DNA of 36,668 nucleotides, taken from NCBI GenBank assembly GCA_937967505.1, contig CALCJM010000156.1:1-36668 (forward strand). The letters run 5' to 3'. The position numbers were made by a program, and so were the translations under genes. Source of the DNA: an uncultured Pirellulaceae bacterium. Its GTDB lineage: Bacteria > Planctomycetota > Planctomycetia > Pirellulales > Pirellulaceae. Within the stretch, counting starts at the first letter, position 1, and each line of letters begins with the position of its first letter. Of the stretch, positions 18,401 to 27,900 are shown piece by piece. Under the pieces are notes generated by a model. That model saw nothing but the letters and a program-made list of their open reading frames with translations, did not search any database and was not told the DNA's origin.

Positions 18401-21066
18401 CCAATGTGCATCGCCTTCATGGCCCCCCAAAAGTTGCGGCGTTCGGTATTTTCGATCCGTTTGAGAGCTTCCTTGAAGGTCTTCCACCAACGTAACTGAA
18501 AACTGCAACGCAAAACCAGTTCGTCCACCTCGGGGCCGGAGGCTGTTGACGGGAGCGACAATAGTGCGAATCGATGGCGACCATTGTCGGCAAGTTTTTG
18601 GGCGAACTGAATTTTGGAGTGTTGATCACCGATATGAGCGGTCGCATAGGCCAGCAATCTTTCTTGGGTTGCGTCCCCGGCGGGCTGGGTGGTCGCTTCC
18701 TGCATCAGCATGGCCAACATCGCGCGCTTCAGTTCGGGATCTTTAGCGTGGCGAAGCCAGCCTCGTCGCTGAAGCCTAGCTAGGAATCCTTCGTTCAATT
18801 GGTCCAGTACCTGGGTTTGACTCACGATCGCATCGCGTCTGACCTTGCCAGCGGAGTGAGTGATCAATTCAGTCAACACCTCCAGGACACCTTGCCAGTT
18901 GCCCGCTTCGGCCAATTCAAGTGCCTTGGCCTGATAGCGTTCCTGCTGTTTTTGGTGCCACTTGGCTCCTGTGTTTTCCAACCTACCCCCCGGAGTAATG
19001 CTCTTGTCGATCTGTTTCAGATGACTATTGAGCAAACGCTGAAGGTCGATGGCGTTATTGTTCAGCTGCATTCCGGAAAACTCTTTCATTGCCGGCATCA
19101 TGCTGGCGTGTTTGCCATGCTTTCGGTATGCCAGTTCCGACAGTTCGGTGTAGTTCGCCATCAGACACTGCACCCCGATGTGCAATGCGGCATCGGCAGT
19201 GGAATCTGCTGAGATCTTGATTTGACGGACAGAGGGTGGCAGAACGAATTCCGCGACCGCCGCATCAATCATCGCGACCGGCTGGTCCAGCACAGAATAA
19301 GGACCTCCCCACGGACCGCTGTCGTACCGCCGGTGGGTCTGAGCCAAACTGGCAACGGCGGCCTCGCTACGGCCCGGAACAAATGCCGACAGTTTTAAGG
19401 CGCTGCCGGGAAAAATGCCCAATTGAAACGGTGGTCGTTCGTCGTACTGAATCCACAATCGCGCGTCACCCGTCATGTTTTGGCGATCAACGACCACACG
19501 CATCAGCGACGCGCCAAGTCCTTCCGCCGGTCGATAAATCAGATCACCACATTGGCATCCACCATTGCCCTCCGGTGCCTGCCACCCGCCGGTGGAAACT
19601 TGATGAAGGGTTGTCGTTGCCAGACGCGCTGCCTGTTCATCGATATGTTGTTGGCCTACCGTGGTTTCGGTAGCCGACTGATTCGCCCGGCGAATCGATC
19701 GTACCGGAAATGAAACGTATCGCGGATTGGTTGAACCGTGCAAATCAACCGGTAGCAAATCACGAAAATACGTGAACCGGTGGCGGATTTTATCAGCCAA
19801 CTCCGCCACTGTAAGTTCGTCGCCAAAATTGCTTTCCCCCTGTCTTCGTGACGCGAGCGCCCGCATCCACATATAGGCCCTTAACCCTCCATACGGGATG
19901 CTGTTGTCACGCGCGACCTGAACCAGTTTGGGGTAGTTCAACCATGGATCCCATTGGGGATGAGGCGGTTTTTGGTTTTGAGCTGAATCTCCGGCGAAAT
20001 AGTCATCCAGTGATTTACCGTCGTCCAGAAAGTCCTTTTCCAGCCACGCGTCCTCATCCAGCAGTTGCGATTCCCACTGAGGGGGATTGAAATGATGGTT
20101 GATCAAGGGATTGATCAATTTCAAACCAATCGCGTCTGCGCGAAGAAAAACCGGGTGAGAAACTTCAACCTCGATCGCCTGGGATTCGGATTCGATATCC
20201 AGATAGGCAAACTCACGTTGGCCAATCAGTTTTTCGGTACCATCAATAAACTGCCGGTGCATGCGCTGCGGCAGAGTGTCAAACAGCAACGTCCGGTCGT
20301 ATACGCCGTCAAGAAATATTTTGATCCAGTAAAACTGATGTTGGCTGGAATCGGAATCGTAGTTCAGCCGTGACTCCAGACGTAAACGCGTGTTGCTGTC
20401 GATTTCCAGAGCGTACCGTCGACCGGGCTTGATCGGCGTATACAGCCTCGGCTTGCGGCCTCGGTCATCCGAAACTTTGACATGCCGCTGGGGACCAACG
20501 ACAGAGCACTGATAGTAATCCAGCAAACGTGTCGGCTGTCTTGTGGACGTAAATACGGCAATGGTGATTGGGCTGTCGGCGGCAGCAGTACGCCACACGC
20601 GCCCGATTGAAATTCCCGATTGGTCGGGGGCGGCGATCAGAGACATCCCGTTTTCAGATCGTGCGGATTTGAGCTTTCGGAACAGCCCCGTTCCGTTGGA
20701 TGTCCAGATCTCTGTTTGCCCATCGGTCAATTGTATTTGGCTACAGGACTCGACGCGCACGTACTCGTGGTCGGGCACCTGGAAATCAACGTATTGGCCC
20801 GGGTTCAGCGTGACCACATTCAGTCGGTAAGCGCGTGAATAAACCGCAGGATTCCCCGTCACATGTTGCAGGGCGCTGGAAAGATTCTCCCAACGCATCG
20901 GAGCGAACGCCGGTGCACGGCGGTCCTTTCTGGAATCAATTTCCTGGCTGTAAATCGTCGCCGAAGAAAAAACGAATAACCAAACGATCACCGACCAAAC
21001 GACCGGCAGCGCGCACCGGCGACCGGCTATATTTGACTCGCAAATTGATGCTTGGTCGGCCGGCAT
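15490..21066 (-). CDS. Giant exported protein with helical repeats and a C-terminal outer-membrane-barrel-like region
   Basis: The 1858-residue product begins with an extended signal peptide (hydrophobic VVWSVIVWLFVFSSATIYS, about 22-40). Residues 50-330 and 950-1500 look like beta-sandwich modules with repeated phrases such as YVRVESCSQIQLTDG and KIRLECRPL. Residues about 675-915 are helical with a TPR-like hydrophobic rhythm (QAKALELAEAGNWQGVLEVLTELI). The last 250-320 residues alternate polar/hydrophobic with aromatic girdles (NHRYGLRLSDQFVYQCYL, VQVHLGYRMTGYL, VGISFSRYF), as expected for an outer-membrane barrel. No enzyme motif is visible. A helical repeat scaffold plus barrel is the plan of polysaccharide exporters such as BcsC, PgaA or AlgK/AlgE, so I infer an outer-membrane conduit for the polymer made by the PgsB/PgsC pair. 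Cotranscribed with pgsB. Confidence 0.75.
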   Translation of the reverse strand: MPADQASICESNIAGRRCALPVVWSVIVWLFVFSSATIYSQEIDSRKDRRAPAFAPMRWENLSSALQHVTGNPAVYSRAYRLNVVTLNPGQYVDFQVPDHEYVRVESCSQIQLTDGQTEIWTSNGTGLFRKLKSARSENGMSLIAAPDQSGISIGRVWRTAAADSPITIAVFTSTRQPTRLLDYYQCSVVGPQRHVKVSDDRGRKPRLYTPIKPGRRYALEIDSNTRLRLESRLNYDSDSSQHQFYWIKIFLDGVYDRTLLFDTLPQRMHRQFIDGTEKLIGQREFAYLDIESESQAIEVEVSHPVFLRADAIGLKLINPLINHHFNPPQWESQLLDEDAWLEKDFLDDGKSLDDYFAGDSAQNQKPPHPQWDPWLNYPKLVQVARDNSIPYGGLRAYMWMRALASRRQGESNFGDELTVAELADKIRHRFTYFRDLLPVDLHGSTNPRYVSFPVRSIRRANQSATETTVGQQHIDEQAARLATTTLHQVSTGGWQAPEGNGGCQCGDLIYRPAEGLGASLMRVVVDRQNMTGDARLWIQYDERPPFQLGIFPGSALKLSAFVPGRSEAAVASLAQTHRRYDSGPWGGPYSVLDQPVAMIDAAVAEFVLPPSVRQIKISADSTADAALHIGVQCLMANYTELSELAYRKHGKHASMMPAMKEFSGMQLNNNAIDLQRLLNSHLKQIDKSITPGGRLENTGAKWHQKQQERYQAKALELAEAGNWQGVLEVLTELITHSAGKVRRDAIVSQTQVLDQLNEGFLARLQRRGWLRHAKDPELKRAMLAMLMQEATTQPAGDATQERLLAYATAHIGDQHSKIQFAQKLADNGRHRFALLSLPSTASGPEVDELVLRCSFQLRWWKTFKEALKRIENTERRNFWGAMKAMHIGQYKRAFRLLAVAGDDGQRWIKHWKYGDYIFTRLGSDELLTRMSAIEDWESWLEKHPGPRRWKSERGLVTRCQGAATVHSLESDRRMEFSRADDANESTLRVHGPAKIRLECRPLHHAENHQYWRYGQRPEDQTVNGVLEIRNGQQIERVPIINNLASDTLAIDGLSHVYTPGKRVFAELHIPAGLTELKLTPRKVNLLFRVHIERPEVQSPVLPPITETTLAAVALGKFGARCDLLGEAHEGAVGTDSVRLVSREQKGKSLDHPFRRYYGGGMDLETLRPHLTGQLGDIPTWQDRIYPGHHPFVIVGQDELYKRAISIVFDQPSVTTEATALQLNKIALLETMRQANPGHDQINALAKMLKAGSTWKRFEQFDRRAGVYLEKVNQWRPLTPGTRTRRTLLGVNRIDRAVVGETPIEIDLSAVFAPELEFTLARPRIGFLPTLDTVVNWEVDGQQESLTLKSHRQTEKFRIRLTPGSERITFWQPQPYANHYVTINIDEILPDGSVNQSTTPVIPPAVKSWHVATQDEPLSFRATGPNVFRIDQLTGDQIHTRIVPVNEASKTFELVPEGDSRVGRFRIFQLDAADAVPPVYRPAVTPNNENQHWVHDAVDEVFQAARLEPVGQSLELLSLRGPDADPVEVNIDDVTPPGVHDSGTTGFHLGYRQRRVIDEFPNIQNPGRFFNVGLSNRKYDPWKDEYQQTDLLLRPRIGSGPTFGASHQRTRSLGNVNRRWDNSADGQGALQINWKAFAYAQYAGTPLDDAASSFPWTAGFNGGISRRYHIGPNVSHRPSINFFGRYLSESRDSFSAGELDRDIFTNYKQNHRYGLRLSDQFVYQCYLDRRFYLRPMLNSNEDQLIPDNLGFSVGADQLLGPVQVHLGYRMTGYLSDNDRTEAAIQNIVRIDLKAEKWSTAGFRSEVDFSLIHEIEGGTSVGISFSRYFNDARLYRDFRPGTVLFRPLKQERAAKIATR

Positions 21067-21411
21067 TTAGGCTGGAACGTAAGTCCGCAATTCAGTCGGT
21101 GACTCACACAAAAACGGTCACCCAAAAATGTCTTGCTAGCGAGAGCAAAACTGCCGGGAGATTAGAGATTTTTTGGAATTATCACAACCTTGTAAGGAAA
21201 AGATTAAAGTGTTTTTGGCCCGGTAAAAACCGAATGCAATCCAATAGATCCGGGTTGACGCCTTGCCTGTTTGGGCAATCGGCCACCGTCTGCAGGTGGC
21301 GGCCGCGTACAGGCGTTTTCACCGACAAATTCGCCTTTCGGCGGGTGCGCCGATGGTGGCGTTGGCCTCCAACTGGCACAAAATGCGCCAGCGGCCGGGA
21401 GCCTAGCAACG
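21067..21411. promoter_or_regulatory. 345-bp spacer inside the polymer locus with nested inverted repeat
   Basis: This is the only long gap between the six minus-strand genes. An inner stem GCCACC (21282-21287) / GGTGGC (21295-21300) with a 7-nt loop sits inside an outer pair GCCTGT (21265-21270) / ACAGGC (21309-21314). The part nearest the 1858-residue gene is AT-rich (about 21160-21215) and could hold a promoter, though no convincing -35/-10 pair stands out. Open frames here are overlapping shadows in several frames. The structure may attenuate read-through from the first four genes or terminate them. Confidence 0.45.
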
Positions 21412-22413
21412 CTATCGCGCAATCGCTGCGGCGATGCTGTCAAAGAAAGTCTTGCGAACGCTAGCATCGGAGGCCAGTTGTTGCCGAAATTCGGGATTCA
21501 TTTCCATGTGCAGAAATCCAATCCCGCCCAGTTGCTGGACCAACCTGGACTGCTGATTGTCTGTCCCACCGAGCCAGCGCGTTTCTACCGGATAGAGCCT
21601 GGTGTGTGATCTTCCAAAATTGGTTTTAAATTCGGTGGCCACCCGCCGTGCGTCACGTCCCGGAAATTTTGTCGTGTCGCTGACGATTAACCGGGCAGTT
21701 TTCCCGGCGTTGGTTTTTTGTGCGTTGCTGAACCCGTGTAATTGCAGCATCACCGAATCGCCGTGCCGCTCCACAACCGCTTCGGTGAAGGCATTGAAGT
21801 AGTGCCTGTCGCAGTGTGCCAGATCCAGGTCTTTTCGATGGACCGTATTTAAACCGACCGCCCAAACATCATGCTCTTGAAAAAGCTTCCTAGCGATCAC
21901 GCCAGTTTTGGCATCGTTAAAGCGATGCGGGGCTTGCAAAATGATTCGCGAATCGCCGCCCTGCCGGATTGCATAGATGCCTCTTCCAAAACGCTGTTCA
22001 GTCTTTTCCCGAATCACCAATACCCCGGATCCGGCCACCCAAGAACATTTCCATCCTGCGCGGTTCCAACGTTGCTTTAGTTGGTCAGTGACGGCCGGAT
22101 TGCCAAGCGTTTCCTTGATCAAAGTTTTGAAGGCCACGATGTCCGGTTCCTCGGGCAACACCAGTTGGCAATTCACAATGGAGTCTTTGAAAATCTCTTT
22201 CAAAGTGTCTCTCGCCTTGCGTGTCATCCGATGGTCGGGCCGTGCTGTCACTGCCGATGGTCCGCGCGCCGGTGCGGAGGTGGTTTCTTGCGCGACAGCC
22301 GGAGACGGGGTGACCAGTAAACCGATCCCAGTAGAAAATACGATAAAAATCATGCCCTGCAATATATACAGCAACGTGCATTTCAATGGGGAACTGATGG
22401 ACACGTATTTCAT
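21412..22413 (-). CDS. Secreted metal-dependent hydrolase, N-formylglutamate amidohydrolase/M14-like; candidate polymer hydrolase
   Basis: The 333-residue product has a signal peptide (about residues 11-42, cleavage likely after AVA). Candidate metal or catalytic residues are His163 in QAPHRFND, His192 in NTVHRK, His200/Asp202/His204 in AHCDRHY, His226 in LQLHGF and Glu304 in HMEMNPEFR. The order, an early PH motif, a middle LHG strand and a late acidic strand before an Arg, resembles N-formylglutamate amidohydrolases and the related M14-type fold, enzymes that cut amide bonds next to glutamate. It overlaps the upstream gene by ATGA, placing it in the polymer operon. By analogy with gamma-glutamyl hydrolases associated with other poly-gamma-glutamate systems it probably trims or releases the polymer. 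The family assignment comes from motif order only, so it is tentative. Confidence 0.7.
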   Translation of the reverse strand: MKYVSISSPLKCTLLYILQGMIFIVFSTGIGLLVTPSPAVAQETTSAPARGPSAVTARPDHRMTRKARDTLKEIFKDSIVNCQLVLPEEPDIVAFKTLIKETLGNPAVTDQLKQRWNRAGWKCSWVAGSGVLVIREKTEQRFGRGIYAIRQGGDSRIILQAPHRFNDAKTGVIARKLFQEHDVWAVGLNTVHRKDLDLAHCDRHYFNAFTEAVVERHGDSVMLQLHGFSNAQKTNAGKTARLIVSDTTKFPGRDARRVATEFKTNFGRSHTRLYPVETRWLGGTDNQQSRLVQQLGGIGFLHMEMNPEFRQQLASDASVRKTFFDSIAAAIAR

Positions 22414-24974
22414 GGGGATGCCCTTACTTCCTGATGAATCGGTTTCAACTGGTGCAGCAACACAAACCCGCGACGGTTACCATCTAGGCGATTGATTTTG
22501 ATGATGTATTCCCCCGGTGGCAGGTCTTCTCCAAGTTGAATAAAACACTTGTGTTCAACATCCAGTGGCGTGTCGGATCCCAACAAAACAGTCTGTCGCT
22601 GTTGCTGTGCCTTGAGGTCATAGATTCGATGAAGCATGGTCAAGTGTTCCACCGGTCCGGTTCTCCTCAGCGAGATCTTTTCTTCGGCGGCAATTTCTAC
22701 TTCCAACAGACAACGATCGGCGACATCCTGTTCCCGGTAAATTGACAGTGTCAACGTTTCCGCTTCCCGGGAAGTTTTCGTGAAGGGGAACTCCAGTTCA
22801 CCGTTGTGCAATCGGCAGGCAGTGCGTTTCAGATAACGTGCTGCACCATCGATTAAGGCCCCGCTGAAAAACAAGCGCGTCTGCGGATCGCATTTGATTT
22901 CGAGGGTCGAGTGATCTTCGGTGCGCTGGAGGTTCAGTTTCAGTGACCCGCGTGAGGACATCAGCGATTGTTGCTGAACCAGGCGTCCATTTTGCCAGAC
23001 CTGCAATTGCCCCGGGCGTTGGGCAGCCGAAATGTAGGTCAGTCGATAATCGTCTCTGGTTGCAAATGCGTGCTCATTGATTGTGTGCGATTGATTCGGG
23101 GCGACCTCAAAGAACCAGGCAAACATCGCGCGGCGCTTGATCTCACTGTCGTTTTCGGCCGGGACGAACACCTGACGCCCGATCCAGTCCCCCTGTGGCT
23201 CGTAGCGCTGCCAGACAAACTCTTCCGGGTTGAGCATATCATTGGCGTCTGCATCCTGGTCGAAAATCCCTACACGAGTCTGGGTGGACAACACAAAAGA
23301 ACGGTTGGCTGCAATCAGGTCAATATGAGAGTCAGGTTTGAGCGTAAACCACTTACGCGTGCGACGCTTTTGACGTTCAAAGGGTTGGCTGTCTTCTGGT
23401 ACCCGTGTCAGGAACGGTACGTTACCGGGGCGGACCGATGCGTTGACCAAAAACGGTTGGTCCGATTTCAGCACCACGGTGGCGGCGGTTGGCGGGACGG
23501 AAAAATATAAGTTCTTTTTTTCCGATACCTGAAATGCCTGTGAGAGTTTCCACAGCCGGTCGTAGGCGGAAAGTTCCGGCACAATCTCTATCACTCCCTG
23601 GTCGATCGCGTTCCCTTGTTTGTCCAGGTATTGCCAATTGAGCATGCGGGTATCGTTCCAGCCGGGCGGTTGTTCAAATTCCATGGCACGTCTCGCAAGG
23701 TTTTCATCAGATAAAAACGCATTGCCGTACCCAAGTCGCACCGATATCCGAAACGGTGTCGGTTGCCCCCGGATATGGCTGACCGGAAAACGAATCCCGT
23801 CTTGGTCGGCAAGGTAAACGCGCAGCGATCCTGCTCCGGCACGGTTGGTCAGTTCGGTCTCTTCGCCCATCGCCAAGGGGCGGTCGTCGTCGCCTGCGAC
23901 AGTTGAATTTTCTTCCAAGTTTTTCCAGAAGCTGCGGAAGCACACCGGTTCCGAACTTTCCAGTTCGAGAATTCCTCCGTAATAGTTTCGGTGGATGGTC
24001 ATCCGGTCCTCAAACATGGTCAGCTCAAACTGCTCCGGCGGGTTACCCTGCGCGTCGTACCACGTGCCGGTCAGGAATGCGGGAGCAGATGCCCCCAGTC
24101 CGATTCGTTGAACTTCCAGCCGTAGATTCCCTTGACCTTGTGGAATCGCGAGGGTGGACCGCCAGCCGGGTTCGAGGCAGGTTCCCTCAAGCACCGGGTC
24201 GGTAATGGCTTCTTGGTCATCGACATCGCCCAGGAAATACAGGTGCCGAATCGTGCTTTCACCCGCTGATGGCGCTTTCTGCCACTGCCAACGCAACAGG
24301 CTGGCGCGTTCGGAATGGGTCAGGAATTTGTGATCAAAAACGCAGTACTTGGCTAGTTTTTCCCGGGTTTTGGAGGAAATTTTCTTCCACGTTGAACGCT
24401 TTTCATAGTGTGGACGCTCGTGACGTGTCCGCACGCGCGCCACTACCTCCTGCACCTGCGGAGCTTTCTCTTTGACCCGAATTCGGATTCGCGCCGGACG
24501 CGCGCCGTCGGCAACAACCGGTATCTGGATAAAACGCGTTTGCGTGGCGACCATTGACGTTTTGCCGAACACCAGCGGGTCGATGATCTCGCCAGTGTCT
24601 GAATCGACCAGTTCGCGAATGCCGCTGCGTAAATGATAGACGGACTGATTCAAAATTTGGCCCCGCGCATCGACCACCTGGTACTCGACACTGTAACGCC
24701 AGCCACTGCGCGGGTCGGTTTGATTTTCTTCGGGTAGTTGCGTGTTATTCAACGCACTGTTGGTCATCAGGCGAATACTCAACGCATTGGCCGGCACAAA
24801 AAATTCGGTCCAATGCTGATCGTGCAACAGGGTTGTGGCGACACGATTGGCATCGTCCCGGTTGACGGCCGTTGAACCAAGGCGGTAGTTGTCGATCGCG
24901 GATGTTGAAAACCGGTAAACTGCGAATACCGACACCACCGCGCACAGTAACCAAAAAACGTCCCGAAATCTCAT
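22410..24974 (-). CDS. Membrane-anchored periplasmic beta-rich protein of the polymer locus
   Basis: I start it at the ATG 24974 (MRFRDVFW), which gives 854 residues and a 4-bp ATGA overlap with the PgsC stop; a frame extension to 24995 is less likely. Residues about 6-22 (VFWLLCAVVSVFAVYRF) form an N-terminal membrane anchor. The rest is soluble and looks like a chain of beta-sandwich domains, including WRYSVEYQVVDARGQIL, ARIRIRVKEK, KKNLYFSVPPTAATVVLKSD and GEYIIKINRLDG. No catalytic motif or named family is recognised. Style and composition resemble the beta modules of the 1858-residue exporter. I infer a periplasmic adaptor linking the inner-membrane PgsC to the outer-membrane component, comparable in position to BcsB. 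The next gene again overlaps by ATGA. Confidence 0.75.
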   Translation of the reverse strand: MRFRDVFWLLCAVVSVFAVYRFSTSAIDNYRLGSTAVNRDDANRVATTLLHDQHWTEFFVPANALSIRLMTNSALNNTQLPEENQTDPRSGWRYSVEYQVVDARGQILNQSVYHLRSGIRELVDSDTGEIIDPLVFGKTSMVATQTRFIQIPVVADGARPARIRIRVKEKAPQVQEVVARVRTRHERPHYEKRSTWKKISSKTREKLAKYCVFDHKFLTHSERASLLRWQWQKAPSAGESTIRHLYFLGDVDDQEAITDPVLEGTCLEPGWRSTLAIPQGQGNLRLEVQRIGLGASAPAFLTGTWYDAQGNPPEQFELTMFEDRMTIHRNYYGGILELESSEPVCFRSFWKNLEENSTVAGDDDRPLAMGEETELTNRAGAGSLRVYLADQDGIRFPVSHIRGQPTPFRISVRLGYGNAFLSDENLARRAMEFEQPPGWNDTRMLNWQYLDKQGNAIDQGVIEIVPELSAYDRLWKLSQAFQVSEKKNLYFSVPPTAATVVLKSDQPFLVNASVRPGNVPFLTRVPEDSQPFERQKRRTRKWFTLKPDSHIDLIAANRSFVLSTQTRVGIFDQDADANDMLNPEEFVWQRYEPQGDWIGRQVFVPAENDSEIKRRAMFAWFFEVAPNQSHTINEHAFATRDDYRLTYISAAQRPGQLQVWQNGRLVQQQSLMSSRGSLKLNLQRTEDHSTLEIKCDPQTRLFFSGALIDGAARYLKRTACRLHNGELEFPFTKTSREAETLTLSIYREQDVADRCLLEVEIAAEEKISLRRTGPVEHLTMLHRIYDLKAQQQRQTVLLGSDTPLDVEHKCFIQLGEDLPPGEYIIKINRLDGNRRGFVLLHQLKPIHQEVRASP

Positions 24975-27900
24975 TTTCGTTTCGCCTCCAACCACAACTT
25001 GCGCGATGCCACGAATTCGTCAATTTCCATGCGCCCGGGGCTGATCACTTCCATCGACCCGGTGCCTATAAATCCGGTCAGGTTCATCATGGCGGCCAGT
25101 TGCCGGTTTCCGATTCCGACCAACAAAAATCCCTGACCGGAAACCGTGTCCACGACGTGGGTGAATTTCCAGCCTGAATGCTTGTTGGTCGCATCGAGCA
25201 AACGCAGCACATCAAAATTTGCGACGTACTGATCCAGTTGCATTTTTAAACCGCCGGGCAATTCCGGTCTATGGGTTTCGTAAAACGAGGCGTCGGTTGA
25301 GTCCTGGAAATTGGATTTCAGGTAATCAACCAGACTGGTTTCTACGGTCGGGATTTTGCAAATCGCCATTTGAGCCGCCAGTGGATCGTCGGCGGTCTGA
25401 TGGCGATACTTGGTTCGTAGCGATGGAGACAACCAGAGGCTGATGACCTCCTTGTTCTCGGACACCTGAATGGCAGCAGCCTTCATCATAATGCCCAGCT
25501 CATAACCGGCCGTGTCATACGAGCCGTTGACGAATCCCACCGAAAAATTATCACGTTTTAAACGCTCAATTAGATCTTTTTTCAACGGTGATACCTGGTC
25601 AATACACGTGTTTCCTTCATCTGTTGCAATCACGATGTCGTAGTGGACAGGCGCCTGAATGGCGCGAGCCTGGCACAGGAGAAACGGGCGCTGCTCAAAT
25701 TTGCGAAGTAAAACCTGCCGCACCAGATTGAACAGATTTCTGCGGTTGGCGGTTTTGGAAATGTCGGATTTCCCGTCAGCGTTGGCACGGGGGTGGGCTC
25801 CGGCAATCAACAGTACCGACGCGCGCGGGCGCTTGAACAGGCTGGCACCAAAGTCAAACGACCTGTTCTCAAACAAGGGGCGGGGAATCTCGATCCCTGT
25901 GCTCTCCATCAAGGAAGGGCGAAACAGAAACGTGCCCCACCCCTTAAGGTCTTCGGCGACATCCGCATTCTCGATCAATGCAATAACCTGTTCACCAGTG
26001 ATCGCGTCCACGATGACCTTTATCTGATACCCCTGAACCCAGGCGGCAGAATGGATCGCATCAAGCCGGACTCGCACTTTGGGCGTTAGCCATGCGGGAG
26101 TCGCATCCTGATCAAAAAGATACTCATTATCGTGTTGGATTTCTCCCATTAAACTGATCAGGGGGCCGACCACCTCGTTATCCATAAACAGCATGTCTTC
26201 CAGTGATGCCGGAATGAAGCGGTTGGATCCCATCTTGAGAATGCGTGCCTTGACCTCCGTCAGGAATGATTGCAGGGAGATTTTTGTAACGGAGACCCGA
26301 GGGGATTTTTGAGGGCCTGCGTGAGGTTTTTCCTGAGTGATCGTCAGCTTCTGTGTGGCCTTTTCGTTCTCCACCAGCGATGCCACCATCAGGTTTTCCC
26401 GCACAGACCGGTTAAGTGCCAGTTCTACATAACTGGCGGAATTGCTGACGCGATTGGCAAACGGGCTGGTCTGCCATTGAATGTCAAAGGCACCGACCAG
26501 AGACTTTAGCGGTCGCAGTTTCAGATCGGCCGGCAATGTCGTTTTGACGAACAGTCGCGAGCGTGGCATCGTTGGTGATTTCTTGCGTGTCATTGCGCGA
26601 ATCTGCACGGTTTGTTGGGAGCCAAAGATGCGATGAAACATGGCGAACAGCGTGTTCTTGTTGCGTGTTACATCGGCCGAACCATCGATGTTGGTTGTCC
26701 GTTTGGCTCCTGCAATGGCCAACCCTGAAGCCGGAAACTTGCGAATCATGGCCAGCGTCGATTCGAGTGTTGCAGCCTCCTCAAGCGGTGCTGGAACTTC
26801 AAAACAAATTCCGTTCTTTTTTCCCGGATCGATCATGTACATCCCCCAACCACGTGCCGGTGTGTTCTCTTTCAGGAACAAACGTTTTCCCGACAGATTG
26901 ACCAAACTGTAGTTGACCAGTGCTAATTTTCCGGCAATCGCTTCCAGTTGACGGGACGTATAACCTTGCTTCAGCCGTGAAAGTTCGACCAATGCAGCAC
27001 GGAAAATAGCCAGGTCTGAATAAACAGGTGCCCGAAAACTTCCCGCTTCATGTTTCTCATAAAGTAGCGGTTTACTGTCCCGAACGATCTCGCCAACAGA
27101 CTGCCGACTTTCGATTACATCGACCGTTTTCGCCGTGTTTCCAAACGCTATCTCCGGGATCCGTTGCAGGCTTTCCCCCACCCACAACAGACAGAAACCA
27201 ATCAAACTACCGGCAATCCCGCCCACCAACGATACCTGTAGCGTGCCCTTGAGCATTCTGACCATCAGTTTTTTGTCATGGGCTTTGACGGCCATCAAGG
27301 TCGATAACAAATACCCCAACCCAAACACGTCGGTGACCTCCCACCCCGGAGCAAACGCCGACAGTAAGTGCGACATCGTCAGCCGAAAGAAAAAACAGAC
27401 CGTAAAGAAGAACAGCAGCTTTCGTCCACCCTGCATCGCAATGTCGCGAATCAGAGGGGCTCGCAGCAACATTGACCCTGCCGAATAAATCACCATGCAC
27501 TCGGCAACCGACGCTACAATTTTCAAGGGCTCTTGCAAGGTCAGTCCCAGCAATGCCGGAATCAGAATTCCGTTAAAGTCCCATGCGTAACGGAGGTTGA
27601 TCCATGAGGCAAGAAACGCGGTGGTAATCAGAATCACGTATGACTTGGGGCTGGCCAACAGCGAAGTGGAGATGTCCTCATAGACCAGGTGGAAGTTGCC
27701 TAGGTTCAAATTGGTGACCACGCCCAGCAACAGCACGATCCCCCAAGTGATCCCAATACAGGCGAAAATTGGCAATGTGCCACGTCTGAGCCCCGGTTTC
27801 CAGAAGTAGTTGGCGATCAACGCCACCACGATCAAACCGAAACTTTGCAGTTCATTGCGATAATCGAAATTCCATCCCCAGTTTTCAACAATGTAACGTC

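Noticed and set aside
22968..23510. Plus-strand ORF of 180 residues inside the periplasmic protein gene
   Set aside because: It is antisense to a well-supported gene with conserved operon overlaps and has no features of its own.
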